From Leclercia sp. UBA7405 (GTDB lineage Bacteria > Pseudomonadota > Gammaproteobacteria > Enterobacterales > Enterobacteriaceae): DNA of 22,479 nt. Under the pieces are notes generated by a model, which had not been told where the DNA came from, did no database searches, and saw only the letters and a program-made list of their open reading frames with translations. The stretch is taken from the NCBI GenBank assembly GCA_002469605.1, contig DKMV01000160.1:1-22479 (forward strand), in the 5' to 3' direction. Positions 16,124 to 22,479 of the stretch are shown one piece after another. Position 1 is the first letter of the stretch. Every line of letters begins with the position of its first letter. A program made the translations under genes and the position numbers.

Positions 16124-17089
16124 ATGAGAACCCTTAAGGTTTATGAAGAAGCCTGGCCTCTGCATACGCCGTTTGTTATCTCCCGGGGAGCCCGCAGCGA
16201 AGCCTGCGTGGTGGTGGTCGAAATTGAGGAAGAGGGTGTTAAAGGGGTTGGCGAATGCACGCCATACCCGCGCTACGGCGAGAGCGTAAATTCGGTGATG
16301 GCGCAGGTAATGGCCCTCGGGCCGCAAATCGAGCGGGGGATGACCCGTGAAGCCCTGCAGGCCGCGCTGCCTGCGGGGGCGGCCCGCAATGCGCTGGACT
16401 GCGCCCTGTGGGATCTGGCGGCGCGCCGCCAGGCGTTACCGCTGGCGCATCTGGCAGGAAGTCAGCCCCCGCAAAGCGTGATTACCGCCCAGACCGTGGT
16501 AATCGGCGAGCCGGCGCAGATGGCGGCCAGCGCCCAGGCGCTCTGTGCCTCTGGCGCGCGCCTGCTGAAAGTGAAGCTGGATGACCATCTGATTAGCGAG
16601 CGGATGATCGCCATTCGCGCCGCCGCGCCTGAGGCAACCCTTATCGTCGATGCCAACGAGTCCTGGCGCGTAGAGGGGCTGGCGGCCCGCTGTCAGCTGC
16701 TGGCCGATTTGGGGGTGGCGATGCTCGAGCAGCCCCTCCCGGCGGGAGAGGATGCAGCGCTGGAGAACTTTATCCATCCGCTGCCCATCTGCGCCGACGA
16801 AAGCTGCCACACCCGGGAAAGCCTGGCGGGGCTGAAAGGCCGCTACGAAATGGTGAACATCAAGCTGGATAAAACCGGCGGGCTGACCGAGGCGCTGGCG
16901 CTGGCGCAGGAAGCACGCCAGCATGGGTTTGATCTGATGCTTGGCTGTATGCTCTGCACCTCAAGGGCCATTAACGCCGCGCTACCCCTGGCCTCGCAGG
17001 TGACTTTTGCCGATCTGGACGGCCCGACCTGGCTGGCGGTCGATGTCTCGCCCGCGCTGCGTTACACCACCGGGACGCTCTATCCCTGA
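16124..17089 (+). CDS. ycjG: YcjG, L-Ala-D/L-Glu epimerase
   Basis: Enolase-superfamily enzyme (muconate lactonising subgroup) that interconverts L-Ala-D-Glu and L-Ala-L-Glu during reuse of murein peptides; 321 residues. Residues align number for number with E. coli AEE: acid/base lysines K149-V-K151 and K247, metal ligands D176, E202 and D225, and the specificity motif D297-L-D299 that grips the dipeptide amino group. An N-terminal capping domain precedes the barrel. CAGGAG lies 7 nt before the ATG. It overlaps the 3' end of convergent mpaA by 10 nt. It acts after MpaA, which releases the dipeptide from murein tripeptide. Confidence 0.97.
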   Translation: MRTLKVYEEAWPLHTPFVISRGARSEACVVVVEIEEEGVKGVGECTPYPRYGESVNSVMAQVMALGPQIERGMTREALQAALPAGAARNALDCALWDLAARRQALPLAHLAGSQPPQSVITAQTVVIGEPAQMAASAQALCASGARLLKVKLDDHLISERMIAIRAAAPEATLIVDANESWRVEGLAARCQLLADLGVAMLEQPLPAGEDAALENFIHPLPICADESCHTRESLAGLKGRYEMVNIKLDKTGGLTEALALAQEARQHGFDLMLGCMLCTSRAINAALPLASQVTFADLDGPTWLAVDVSPALRYTTGTLYP

Positions 17090-17793
17090 GCCTCCCAGCG
17101 CAGCAGATCCGTCATCGCCTGCAGGTACTTTTCACTGGCTTCATCGGACGACACCGGCGGGAACTCCGCCGTAATACAGGGCAGGCCGAGGTCGGCGCAC
17201 CAGCTCCCGAACGAACCTGGGGTCGCGTACCCGACGCTGGTCACCAACGGCAGCGCAAAGGTCTGCGCCAGCCAGCTTCCCAGCGCGGAGTGGGCGGGAT
17301 CTTCTATGCAGGCCAGCGGATCGTGAAACGACACCACCCAGGCGGGATGCAGCTTATGGATCAGCTGGCACAGGGCCTGGGTTTCGGGCTCTGAACCCGG
17401 CTTTTCGCCGGTGAGCAGCACCACGTCACGCGCCTCTGCCGCGCTGTTCCAGCGATAGACCGTCTCGCCCGCCCGCCAGTTGGCTGCCGGGAAATTGCGG
17501 TTCAGATCTACCCCGCGGGCGTTGGCGCGCAGACCCAGCTGACACCCATCCGGGTTCACCGCCAGGATCACATGGTGGCGGCGACGCGCCGGTGCCAGGG
17601 TGCGCAGAGCGCAGGAGAGGGTTACGATCGACGAGTTCTCATCCCCGTGGGTGCCGGCAATAATCAGGCCGCTGTCGCGATCGGCCTGCGGGGCGGGAAA
17701 CCAGATCAGCGGCGCGCCCAGGAACGAGCGGCCATAATGCTCGGTTCCCGGCGGAAAAGCGCCGCGTTCTGTTCTGGGGCGGGTAAGGGGCAT
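17080..17793 (-). CDS. mpaA: MpaA, murein peptide amidase A
   Basis: Zinc carboxypeptidase of the M14 family that cleaves the gamma-D-Glu-meso-DAP bond in recycled murein tripeptide in the cytoplasm; 237 residues, a few shorter at the C-terminus than E. coli. Zn ligands H49 and E52 (GTHGDENS) and H157 (SFHDPL), substrate-binding DLNRNFP (N98-R99) and catalytic E210 (ITAEFP) are all visible. No signal peptide, as expected for a cytoplasmic enzyme. Divergent from mppA and convergent with ycjG, so the three murein-peptide genes are contiguous. The E. coli genes ycjY and pgrR, which lie between mpaA and mppA there, are absent. Confidence 0.96.
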   Translation of the reverse strand: MPLTRPRTERGAFPPGTEHYGRSFLGAPLIWFPAPQADRDSGLIIAGTHGDENSSIVTLSCALRTLAPARRRHHVILAVNPDGCQLGLRANARGVDLNRNFPAANWRAGETVYRWNSAAEARDVVLLTGEKPGSEPETQALCQLIHKLHPAWVVSFHDPLACIEDPAHSALGSWLAQTFALPLVTSVGYATPGSFGSWCADLGLPCITAEFPPVSSDEASEKYLQAMTDLLRWEAQG

Positions 17794-17857
17794 AGGGATT
17801 CCTGATGGTAAACGTGCTTACTGGCAGTGTTGTGCAAAACTCATGGTTAATCAAATA

Positions 17858-17877
17858 GTTTCACTCTGGTTTGAAAC
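17858..17877. promoter_or_regulatory. Inverted repeat in the mpaA-mppA divergent region
   Basis: GTTTCA-CTCTGGTT-TGAAAC, perfect 6-bp arms with an 8-nt centre, midway between the divergent genes. It could be an operator acting on both; in E. coli PgrR controls murein peptide genes here, but I cannot show that this is its site. Confidence 0.3.
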
Positions 17878-17909
17878 CCGGCCCATATCAACTTTCGACG
17901 GGAAGTTGT

Positions 17910-17938
17910 TTGCATTTCTCTGTTCCAAAACAAATAAT
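17910..17938 (+). promoter_or_regulatory. Candidate sigma70 promoter of mppA
   Basis: TTGCAT (17910-17915), 17-nt spacer, AATAAT (17933-17938, 5 of 6). The ATG is 41 nt downstream with AAGGGG as ribosome binding site. The -35 is weak beyond TTG. Confidence 0.45.
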
Positions 17939-17979
17939 TAGCCATCTGCTCGTTAGCCACCATTTTCAAAGGGGATCTC

Positions 17980-19596
17980 ATGAAGCATCCTGTTTCGCTG
18001 CTCACTTCTGCTTTATTACTCTGCGGCCTCTCATCACATACCTTCGCTGCCGATATTCCTGCCGGCACGCAGCTGGCGTCCAAACAGGAGCTGGTCCGCC
18101 ACATTAAAGATGAGCCCGCGTCGCTCGATCCTGCAAAAGCGGTAGGACTGCCCGAGATCCAGGTTATACGCGATCTGTTCGAAGGGCTGGTGAATCAGAA
18201 TGAGAAGGGGGAGCTGGTTCCCGGCGTCGCCGCCCGCTGGCAGAGTAATGATAACCGCGTCTGGACCTTTACCCTGCGGGATGACGCCCGCTGGTCAGAC
18301 GGGACGCCGGTAACGGCGCAGGACTTCGTCTACAGCTGGCAGCGGCTGGTTGATCCGAAAACCACGTCGCCATTCGCCTGGTTTGCCGCGCTGGCCGGCA
18401 TTAATAACGCCCAGGCCATCATCGATGGTAAAGCGGCGCCATCGCAGCTTGGCGTAACGGCGGTGGATAAGCGCACCCTACGCATCCAGCTCGATAAACC
18501 GCTGCCCTGGTTTGCCAATCTCACCGCCAGCTTTGCTTTCTACCCGGTGCAGAAAGCCAACGTCGAGAGCGGCAAAGAGTGGACCCGTCCCGGCGAGCTG
18601 GTGGGTAACGGCGCCTATGTGCTGAAAGAGCGCGTGGTTAACGAAAAGCTGGTGGTAGAGCCGAACAGCCATTACTGGGATAACGGCAAAACGGTGCTGC
18701 AAAAAGTCACCTTTATGCCTATTAATCAGGAGTCCTCCGCCACCAAGCGTTACCTGGCAAACGACATCGACATCACCGAATCTTTCCCGAAAAACCTTTA
18801 TCAAAAGCTGTTGAAAGATATCCCGGGCCAGGTCTATACGCCGCCGCAGCTGGGTACCTACTATTACGCTTTTAATACCCAGAAGGGGCCGACCGCGGAT
18901 CCCCGCGTGCGCCTGGCGTTAAGCATGTCCATCGATCGCCGTATCATCGCAGATAAAGTGTTGGGCACCGGCGAAAAACCGGCATGGCATTTCACCCCGG
19001 ACGTCACTGCCGGCTTTACGCCAGAGCCGTCGCCTTTCGAACAGATGTCTCAGGAGGAGATGAATGCCCAGGCCAAAACCTTGCTGCAGGCGGCAGGATA
19101 TAATCCTCAGCGTCCGCTGAAGTTAAACCTGCTGTATAACACTTCTGAAAATCACCAGAAAATCGCCATCGCGGTGGCCTCCATGTGGAAGAAAAACCTC
19201 GGCGTGGACGTTAAGCTGCAAAACCAGGAGTGGAAAACCTATATCGATAGCCGTAATACCGGCAATTTCGATGTGATCCGCGCCTCCTGGGTCGGGGATT
19301 ACAACGAGCCTTCTACCTTCCTGTCGCTGCTGACCTCCACCCATACGGGGAACATCTCGCGCTTCAGCGATCCGGCCTATGACAAGGCGATTGCCCAGGC
19401 CTCGCAGGAGACCACGGAAAAAGCGCGCAATGTAGATTACAACGCCGCAGAGAAAATACTGGCGGCAAAAGCCCCGATAGCGCCTATTTATCAGTACACC
19501 AACGGGCGTTTAATTAAGCCGTGGGTGAAAGGGTATCCGATTAATAACCCGGAAGATGTGGCCTACAGCCGAACGATGTATATCGTGAAGCACTAA
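17980..19596 (+). CDS. mppA: MppA, periplasmic murein tripeptide-binding protein
   Basis: Family 5 solute-binding protein, 538 residues, which captures L-Ala-gamma-D-Glu-meso-DAP released from the wall and hands it to the OppBCDF importer. The signal peptide (MKHPVSLLTSALLLCGLSSHTFA, cleaved near residue 23) places it in the periplasm. The body is near-identical in many stretches to E. coli MppA (for example QELVRHIKDEPASLDPAKAV), and the C-terminus SRTMYIVKH matches it, so this is MppA rather than the paralogue OppA. Its neighbours MpaA and YcjG process the imported peptide. It ends in a strong terminator. Confidence 0.96.
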   Translation: MKHPVSLLTSALLLCGLSSHTFAADIPAGTQLASKQELVRHIKDEPASLDPAKAVGLPEIQVIRDLFEGLVNQNEKGELVPGVAARWQSNDNRVWTFTLRDDARWSDGTPVTAQDFVYSWQRLVDPKTTSPFAWFAALAGINNAQAIIDGKAAPSQLGVTAVDKRTLRIQLDKPLPWFANLTASFAFYPVQKANVESGKEWTRPGELVGNGAYVLKERVVNEKLVVEPNSHYWDNGKTVLQKVTFMPINQESSATKRYLANDIDITESFPKNLYQKLLKDIPGQVYTPPQLGTYYYAFNTQKGPTADPRVRLALSMSIDRRIIADKVLGTGEKPAWHFTPDVTAGFTPEPSPFEQMSQEEMNAQAKTLLQAAGYNPQRPLKLNLLYNTSENHQKIAIAVASMWKKNLGVDVKLQNQEWKTYIDSRNTGNFDVIRASWVGDYNEPSTFLSLLTSTHTGNISRFSDPAYDKAIAQASQETTEKARNVDYNAAEKILAAKAPIAPIYQYTNGRLIKPWVKGYPINNPEDVAYSRTMYIVKH

Positions 19597-19630
19597 TAAC
19601 TATTCCCGCCGGGCATAAGCTCGAAAATGA

Positions 19631-19662
19631 AAACTGGCGCAGATTGCTGCGCCAGTTTTTTT
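19631..19662 (+). terminator. Strong Rho-independent terminator after mppA
   Basis: AAACTGGCGCAG-ATTG-CTGCGCCAGTTT forms a 12-bp perfect stem with a 4-nt loop followed by TTTT, 34 nt after the mppA stop. It separates mppA from the accessory genes downstream. Confidence 0.95.
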
Positions 19663-19870
19663 ATATTTTATCTCATCTACGATCTGCCCTTAATTATTAC
19701 ATATCTGTAATTAATAAGATTCTCTGTCATATTCTGAGGGGTAATATTCTTAGAAAAAATCTCATTGCAAATCAGAGATCTGCCAGCTTGAACCGGATTG
19801 TTAATTTATACTATCATCCCCTGCAGAGAGTGACCTTTCACCCATCATCACTTCTGAGGAATGGAATCCT
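19663..19870. other. AT-rich intergenic region upstream of the small ORF and tagA-like gene
   Basis: No gene was seen. It holds a small dyad ATTACA-TATC-TGTAAT (19696-19711) and TATACT (19807-19812), a possible -10, but the TTGAAC (19788-19793) before it is only 13 nt away, too close for a normal -35. This is presumably the control region for the genes that follow. Base composition is clearly lower in GC than the backbone genes. Confidence 0.5.
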
Positions 19871-20053
19871 ATGTCTGACCTGGCCCAGCGCGAAATACCC
19901 GGAATTCTCCCTTCACCACTTCCGCCCCATATCGATAGTATCGAGAAGAAAGATGAATTGCCGCTTAAAGGACTGGTCGTCTGTGAATTCAATAATTGCA
20001 GGAATAAGCGGTCTTATCTGAAAGGGCAAATGGCTGCCCTGACCGCAATCTGA
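19871..20053 (+). CDS. Small hypothetical protein (60 aa) upstream of tagA-like gene
   Basis: Sixty residues starting MSDLAQREIPGILPSPLPP, ending 24 nt before the T6SS-like gene. TGAGGA lies about 10 nt before the ATG, an acceptable though long spacing. No membrane segment or signal is visible; it is proline-rich at the N-terminus and basic towards the C-terminus, with two cysteines (VCEFNNC). I do not recognise the family. It could be a real small gene co-transcribed with tagA, the remnant of a longer gene whose N-terminus survives, or chance. Codon choice in the first half looks coding-like; the second half less so. Confidence 0.4.
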   Translation: MSDLAQREIPGILPSPLPPHIDSIEKKDELPLKGLVVCEFNNCRNKRSYLKGQMAALTAI

Positions 20054-20077
20054 TTTTCCACTCCGACTGGAACCATC

Positions 20078-21355
20078 ATGAATACACACACTGAACACCA
20101 CCTTAAAGCAGGCGGCGACCCGCGCACCCTTGCGGATTATATTTCCCTGCGGGAAGAGATGAACAAGCTGACCCATCCGGCGCGTCCGGACGTCAACTGG
20201 CAGCAGGTAGAAAACCTCTGCCTGTCGCTGTTTGAACACAGCGGGGTCGATCTCCAGTCCGGCGCCTGGTATACCCTCGCAAGAGCGCAGCAGGCCGGGC
20301 TTACCGGCATGAACGAAGGGCTGCGGATCCTGGATAATCTCATCTCACGACACTGGGACAACCTCTGGCCGCATCCGGCGCGGGCGCGAACGGACATCCT
20401 GGGCGCGCTCGGTAAAAGGCTACAGCAGGTGATGCGTACGCTCACCCTGACTACAACCGATCCCGGCGAACTACAGCAGGCGCAGGCGCATCTGAACGCA
20501 ATGGCGCAGAGGCTTCAGGGGCTGGAGCTAAAGCAGGCCGGCGAGCTTGAGGCCCTGCGTAGCCTGATCCATAGCGCGGCGGCGCGGTTCGAAAAGAGCG
20601 AAAACAGACCACAAACGGATGTAAACGTGCTGGACGAGGTCGGTGTACCGGCCGGGCTCTGCGAACCGACAGAGCAAGATATCGCCCGGCCCAAACCGCC
20701 GGTGCAAGGGGAATATATAAATGAAAGCCAGGTGCCAGCCAGACCCCGGAAGCCGTTTGCCGCCGGGATGCTGACCATGCTGGCGCTGGCGGTAATAGCC
20801 GGATGGAGCTGGCGGGCGCTAAATCCGCCAGAGCCCGCTGTATTCGCTACTGAACAGCCCCCGTCGCTGCCACAGCACTCAGCCGAAACCGGGATCCGCC
20901 AGACGCAGCAGGCGCTAACGCGCCTTTCACAGCTAAAGCCTGACTGGGCTATCAGCTATGGCGATAACCTTGTACAACAGGCGCACAGGCTGTGGCCGGA
21001 GCAGGCGAAACCGCTGGTACAACAGTGGCAACAGCAGTTAACGGCGACCGTCCTCCCGCCCGAAAAGATGCGCGGCTGGCATCAGGGGATGATGCAGCTT
21101 GAGCAGCTGGCGAACCGGCTTAACGCCCTGGATGAGCAGAAAGGCAAATACATCACGGTGAGCGAGCTGAAGTCTGCGGTTTTTGCCATGTCGCAGTCGT
21201 TTAACAGCGCCACGCCAGCTGAAGAGGAGCTGCGCAAATTAGCTGAAATAGCGCAGGGGCAGCCCTGGCCTGCGGCGCAGCAAACCCAGATGGAGCAGCA
21301 TCTGCAGCAGCTGATTGTTCGCTATGCGCTGCTGAAAGCTAAAAAAGATGAATAA
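20078..21355 (+). CDS. TagA/VasL-like protein of the TssA family (type VI secretion)
   Basis: The protein has 425 residues with the layout of T6SS TagA/VasL proteins: an N-terminal ImpA_N-like domain (about 15-100, with DVNWQQVENLCLSLFEHSG and the HWDNLWP motif), a linker, one membrane helix (about 227-246, FAAGMLTMLALAVIAGWSW), and a helical C-terminal VasL-type domain (about 275-420). In enteroaggregative E. coli TagA is anchored in the membrane opposite the baseplate and halts and holds the extended sheath. No sheath, tube, baseplate or ClpV gene is in the window, so it is separate from any T6SS cluster here. The Shine-Dalgarno is weak (TGGAACC 4-10 nt before the ATG), perhaps relying on coupling to the small ORF 24 nt upstream. 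GC-rich and intact. The assignment rests on recognised motifs, not on a search. Confidence 0.75.
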   Translation: MNTHTEHHLKAGGDPRTLADYISLREEMNKLTHPARPDVNWQQVENLCLSLFEHSGVDLQSGAWYTLARAQQAGLTGMNEGLRILDNLISRHWDNLWPHPARARTDILGALGKRLQQVMRTLTLTTTDPGELQQAQAHLNAMAQRLQGLELKQAGELEALRSLIHSAAARFEKSENRPQTDVNVLDEVGVPAGLCEPTEQDIARPKPPVQGEYINESQVPARPRKPFAAGMLTMLALAVIAGWSWRALNPPEPAVFATEQPPSLPQHSAETGIRQTQQALTRLSQLKPDWAISYGDNLVQQAHRLWPEQAKPLVQQWQQQLTATVLPPEKMRGWHQGMMQLEQLANRLNALDEQKGKYITVSELKSAVFAMSQSFNSATPAEEELRKLAEIAQGQPWPAAQQTQMEQHLQQLIVRYALLKAKKDE

Positions 21356-21447
21356 CCCGCTGTTATTTAAATCGTCCTGCAAAAGCGGCGGGCGTTAATA
21401 ACACAGGGATATATTTATTTTAACCTGGCCCAGGGTGGTTATTTTCT

Positions 21448-21500
21448 GAGTGGAATCGGCATTTTATATTGCAGCGTGCAGCGCATATAAAATACCACTC
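21448..21500. repeat. Long bulged inverted repeat
   Basis: Left arm GAGTGG + 7 nt + ATTTTATAT, right arm ATATAAAAT + 1 nt + CCACTC: 15 paired positions with an asymmetric bulge. The 15-nt loop contains a tandem TGCAGCG duplicated without a gap. As RNA it would fold into a bulged hairpin, followed by TTTA. It starts 93 nt after the tagA-like stop. Confidence 0.6.
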
Positions 21501-21522
21501 TTTATCGGTAGGACCGCCAAAA

Positions 21523-21566
21523 ACATTAGCGCTTTTAATGTATAAAATGATTTAAGCGCTGCTTAA
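21523..21566. repeat. Two adjacent dyads with alternative pairing
   Basis: ACATTA-GCGCTTT-TAATGT (21523-21541) and TTAAGC-GCT-GCTTAA (21552-21566). In addition AGCGCTT (21528-21534) can pair with AAGCGCT (21554-21560), which would exclude both local hairpins. It could be operators or a switching RNA leader; no function is shown. Confidence 0.45.
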
Positions 21567-21589
21567 TATTAGTGAGGGAACCACCTTCC

Positions 21590-21673
21590 ATGCTTAACTT
21601 AATAAGCTGTACGCTTTTTTATTTACTCAATAACCTGCTGCAGGATAACGCACCAGACACCATAAAAGGTTAA
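21590..21673 (+). CDS. Possible 27-residue small membrane protein
   Basis: ATG to TAA reads MLNLISCTLFYLLNNLLQDN and seven more residues. The first 17 residues are hydrophobic and could span or insert into the membrane. GAGGGA (21574-21579) precedes the ATG by 10 nt. Not recognised as any described small protein. Short ORFs of this size arise by chance in AT-rich DNA, so support is weak. Confidence 0.25.
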   Translation: MLNLISCTLFYLLNNLLQDNAPDTIKG

Positions 21674-21832
21674 AAGTTGCTATACAGATAATTTTCCAGC
21701 ATAAAATATCATCTTAGGTTAAATCATGTTCCGCTATTATCAAAAGCTACCGGCCGTTAAAATTGAGATGAAAAATAAAAAGGTGAATGCTATAAAATTA
21801 ATATCAAAATAATCGCACCTGCGGATTTCATT

Positions 21833-22479
21833 ATGCTTAAGAACATAAGTGTAAGAACCTTTATTCTTATCTACCTCATCGCTCTTTTTTTAATCATCAA
21901 CGCTGTGGTCTATTTTTCAACCGACAGAGTAACGCTGCTCATTACGCTAAATATATTGTTCCTGCTCGCCTTTTTATTGCTGTTTACCTATCTGACTCAA
22001 TTTCTTGTGAAGCCGATCAATATGGTGAAAAAAAGTATTGAAGAAGTTGTCTCCGGCAATCTGGGCGTTGTCATTCCTGAATTTGGTAATAACTGTGCGG
22101 GACGATTAATTCCCGGTATTAATACGCTTTCCGGCAATATTGCCACTCTGGTCAGTGAAATCCGCGCCTCTTCCCGCACGGCGATGACCCTTTCAGAACA
22201 GCTGGCGGCCCGCAGCGCGGCGCTGTCGGCCAAAACGGAACAGCAGTCGGCTTCTCTGGTAGAGACGGCCGCCAGCATGGAGCAGATGGCCTCTTCTACC
22301 CGCAATACGGCTGAAAATACCCGCCTCGCCAGCGAGAGGGCGAACATCGCCACCCAGCAGGCGAGAAAAGGGGGAGAGCTAATGGGGCAGGTGGCCAACA
22401 ATATGAGCTCCATTACCGACTGTGCTCAGCAGATGACCGAGATCATCTCGATGATCGACGGCATCGCCTTCCAGACCAA
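21833..22479 (+). CDS. Methyl-accepting chemotaxis protein without periplasmic domain, N-terminal part
   Basis: The first 215 codons of an MCP are present; the frame runs off the window. Two hydrophobic helices (about 10-28 and 33-55) are separated by only about five residues, so there is essentially no periplasmic ligand domain. A HAMP-like segment follows (about 56-105, beginning with the conserved Pro61 in VKPI), then the cytoplasmic signalling domain with the first methylation helix (TEQQSASLVETAASMEQMAS, 135-154) and IDGIAFQT approaching the kinase-contact tip. Such receptors sense cytoplasmic or membrane signals. No clear Shine-Dalgarno precedes the ATG. GC is about 39% over 21841-22140 but about 62% over 22141-22320 (hand count), a sharp step at the HAMP/signalling boundary. 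Confidence 0.9.
   Translation, partial: MLKNISVRTFILIYLIALFLIINAVVYFSTDRVTLLITLNILFLLAFLLLFTYLTQFLVKPINMVKKSIEEVVSGNLGVVIPEFGNNCAGRLIPGINTLSGNIATLVSEIRASSRTAMTLSEQLAARSAALSAKTEQQSASLVETAASMEQMASSTRNTAENTRLASERANIATQQARKGGELMGQVANNMSSITDCAQQMTEIISMIDGIAFQT

Larger units (their letters stand above)
21356..21832. other. 477-nt AT-rich intergenic region with clustered dyads
   Basis: Between the tagA-like gene and the chemoreceptor gene. It holds a long imperfect hairpin (21448-21500), two further inverted repeats (21523-21541 and 21552-21566), a possible 27-codon ORF (21590-21673) and, beyond it, AT-rich sequence with GCCGTTAA (21753-21760), which resembles a sigma28 -10 but has no matching -35. 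No convincing T-run terminator for the tagA-like gene was found. Confidence 0.6.

Noticed and set aside
19807..19812. Sigma70 promoter for the tagA-like gene
   Set aside because: TATACT is a fair -10, but the only TTGA-type hexamer is 13 nt away, too close.
21422..21440. AACC...GGTT hairpin followed by ATTTTC as terminator of the tagA-like gene
   Set aside because: Only a 4-bp stem around an 11-nt loop and a short T-run; too weak.
21753..21760. Sigma28 (FliA) promoter for the chemoreceptor gene
   Set aside because: GCCGTTAA is one base from the -10 consensus, but no TAAA-type -35 lies at the required distance.
19663..21832. Mobile element or attachment site around the tagA-like gene
   Set aside because: No integrase, transposase, tRNA gene or matching direct repeats at the edges were seen; composition alone is not enough.

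Overview
The window is chromosomal DNA of a member of the Enterobacteriaceae. Nearly every protein closely resembles its Escherichia coli/Salmonella counterpart, and the gene order rnb-yciW-fabI-sapFDCBA-pspF/pspABCD-ycjXF-tyrR-tpx-ycjG-mpaA-mppA is the enterobacterial backbone. The high GC content and the absence of several E. coli genes (ycjD, pspE, the ycjM-ycjV sugar cluster, ycjY, ycjZ/pgrR) fit an Enterobacter/Lelliottia/Leclercia/Kosakonia/Klebsiella-type genome better than E. coli. The genus cannot be fixed from the sequence alone.

Left part (1-8480, all minus strand). The N-terminal half of rnb (RNase II, cut by the window edge) comes first, then yciW (CMD-family protein), fabI (enoyl-ACP reductase) with a strong extended -10 promoter and its own terminator, and the five-gene sapABCDF ABC-transporter operon, whose coding regions overlap or nearly touch.

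Middle (8569-13808). The phage-shock locus has pspF on the minus strand diverging from pspABCD. The shared control region holds a sigma54 -24/-12 promoter, a likely IHF site and a likely PspF upstream site. ycjX-ycjF follow (ATGA overlap) behind a good sigma32-type promoter candidate. PspA holds PspF inactive until PspB/PspC sense inner-membrane stress; YcjX/YcjF are stress-linked membrane-associated proteins.

Right-middle (13809-19662). tyrR has a TyrR operator overlapping its -35 and ends in a bidirectional terminator shared with convergent tpx (thiol peroxidase). Next is a murein-recycling set: ycjG (L-Ala-D/L-Glu epimerase), mpaA (murein peptide amidase, convergent with a 10-nt overlap) and mppA (periplasmic murein tripeptide binder). 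MppA delivers tripeptide for import, MpaA cuts the gamma-D-Glu-DAP bond and YcjG epimerises the released L-Ala-D-Glu.

Right end (19663-22479) is accessory. It has AT-rich flanks, a small unrecognised ORF, a TagA/VasL-like (TssA-family) type VI secretion gene with no other T6SS gene in view, a 477-nt AT-rich intergenic region packed with inverted repeats and a possible 27-codon ORF, and the start of a methyl-accepting chemotaxis protein that lacks a periplasmic ligand domain and shows a sharp GC step between its HAMP and signalling parts. No RNA genes, insertion sequences or CRISPR arrays were seen. I did not find a clearly new system. The best leads are the lone TagA-like gene with its small upstream ORF, the dyad-rich region, and the compositionally mosaic chemoreceptor.
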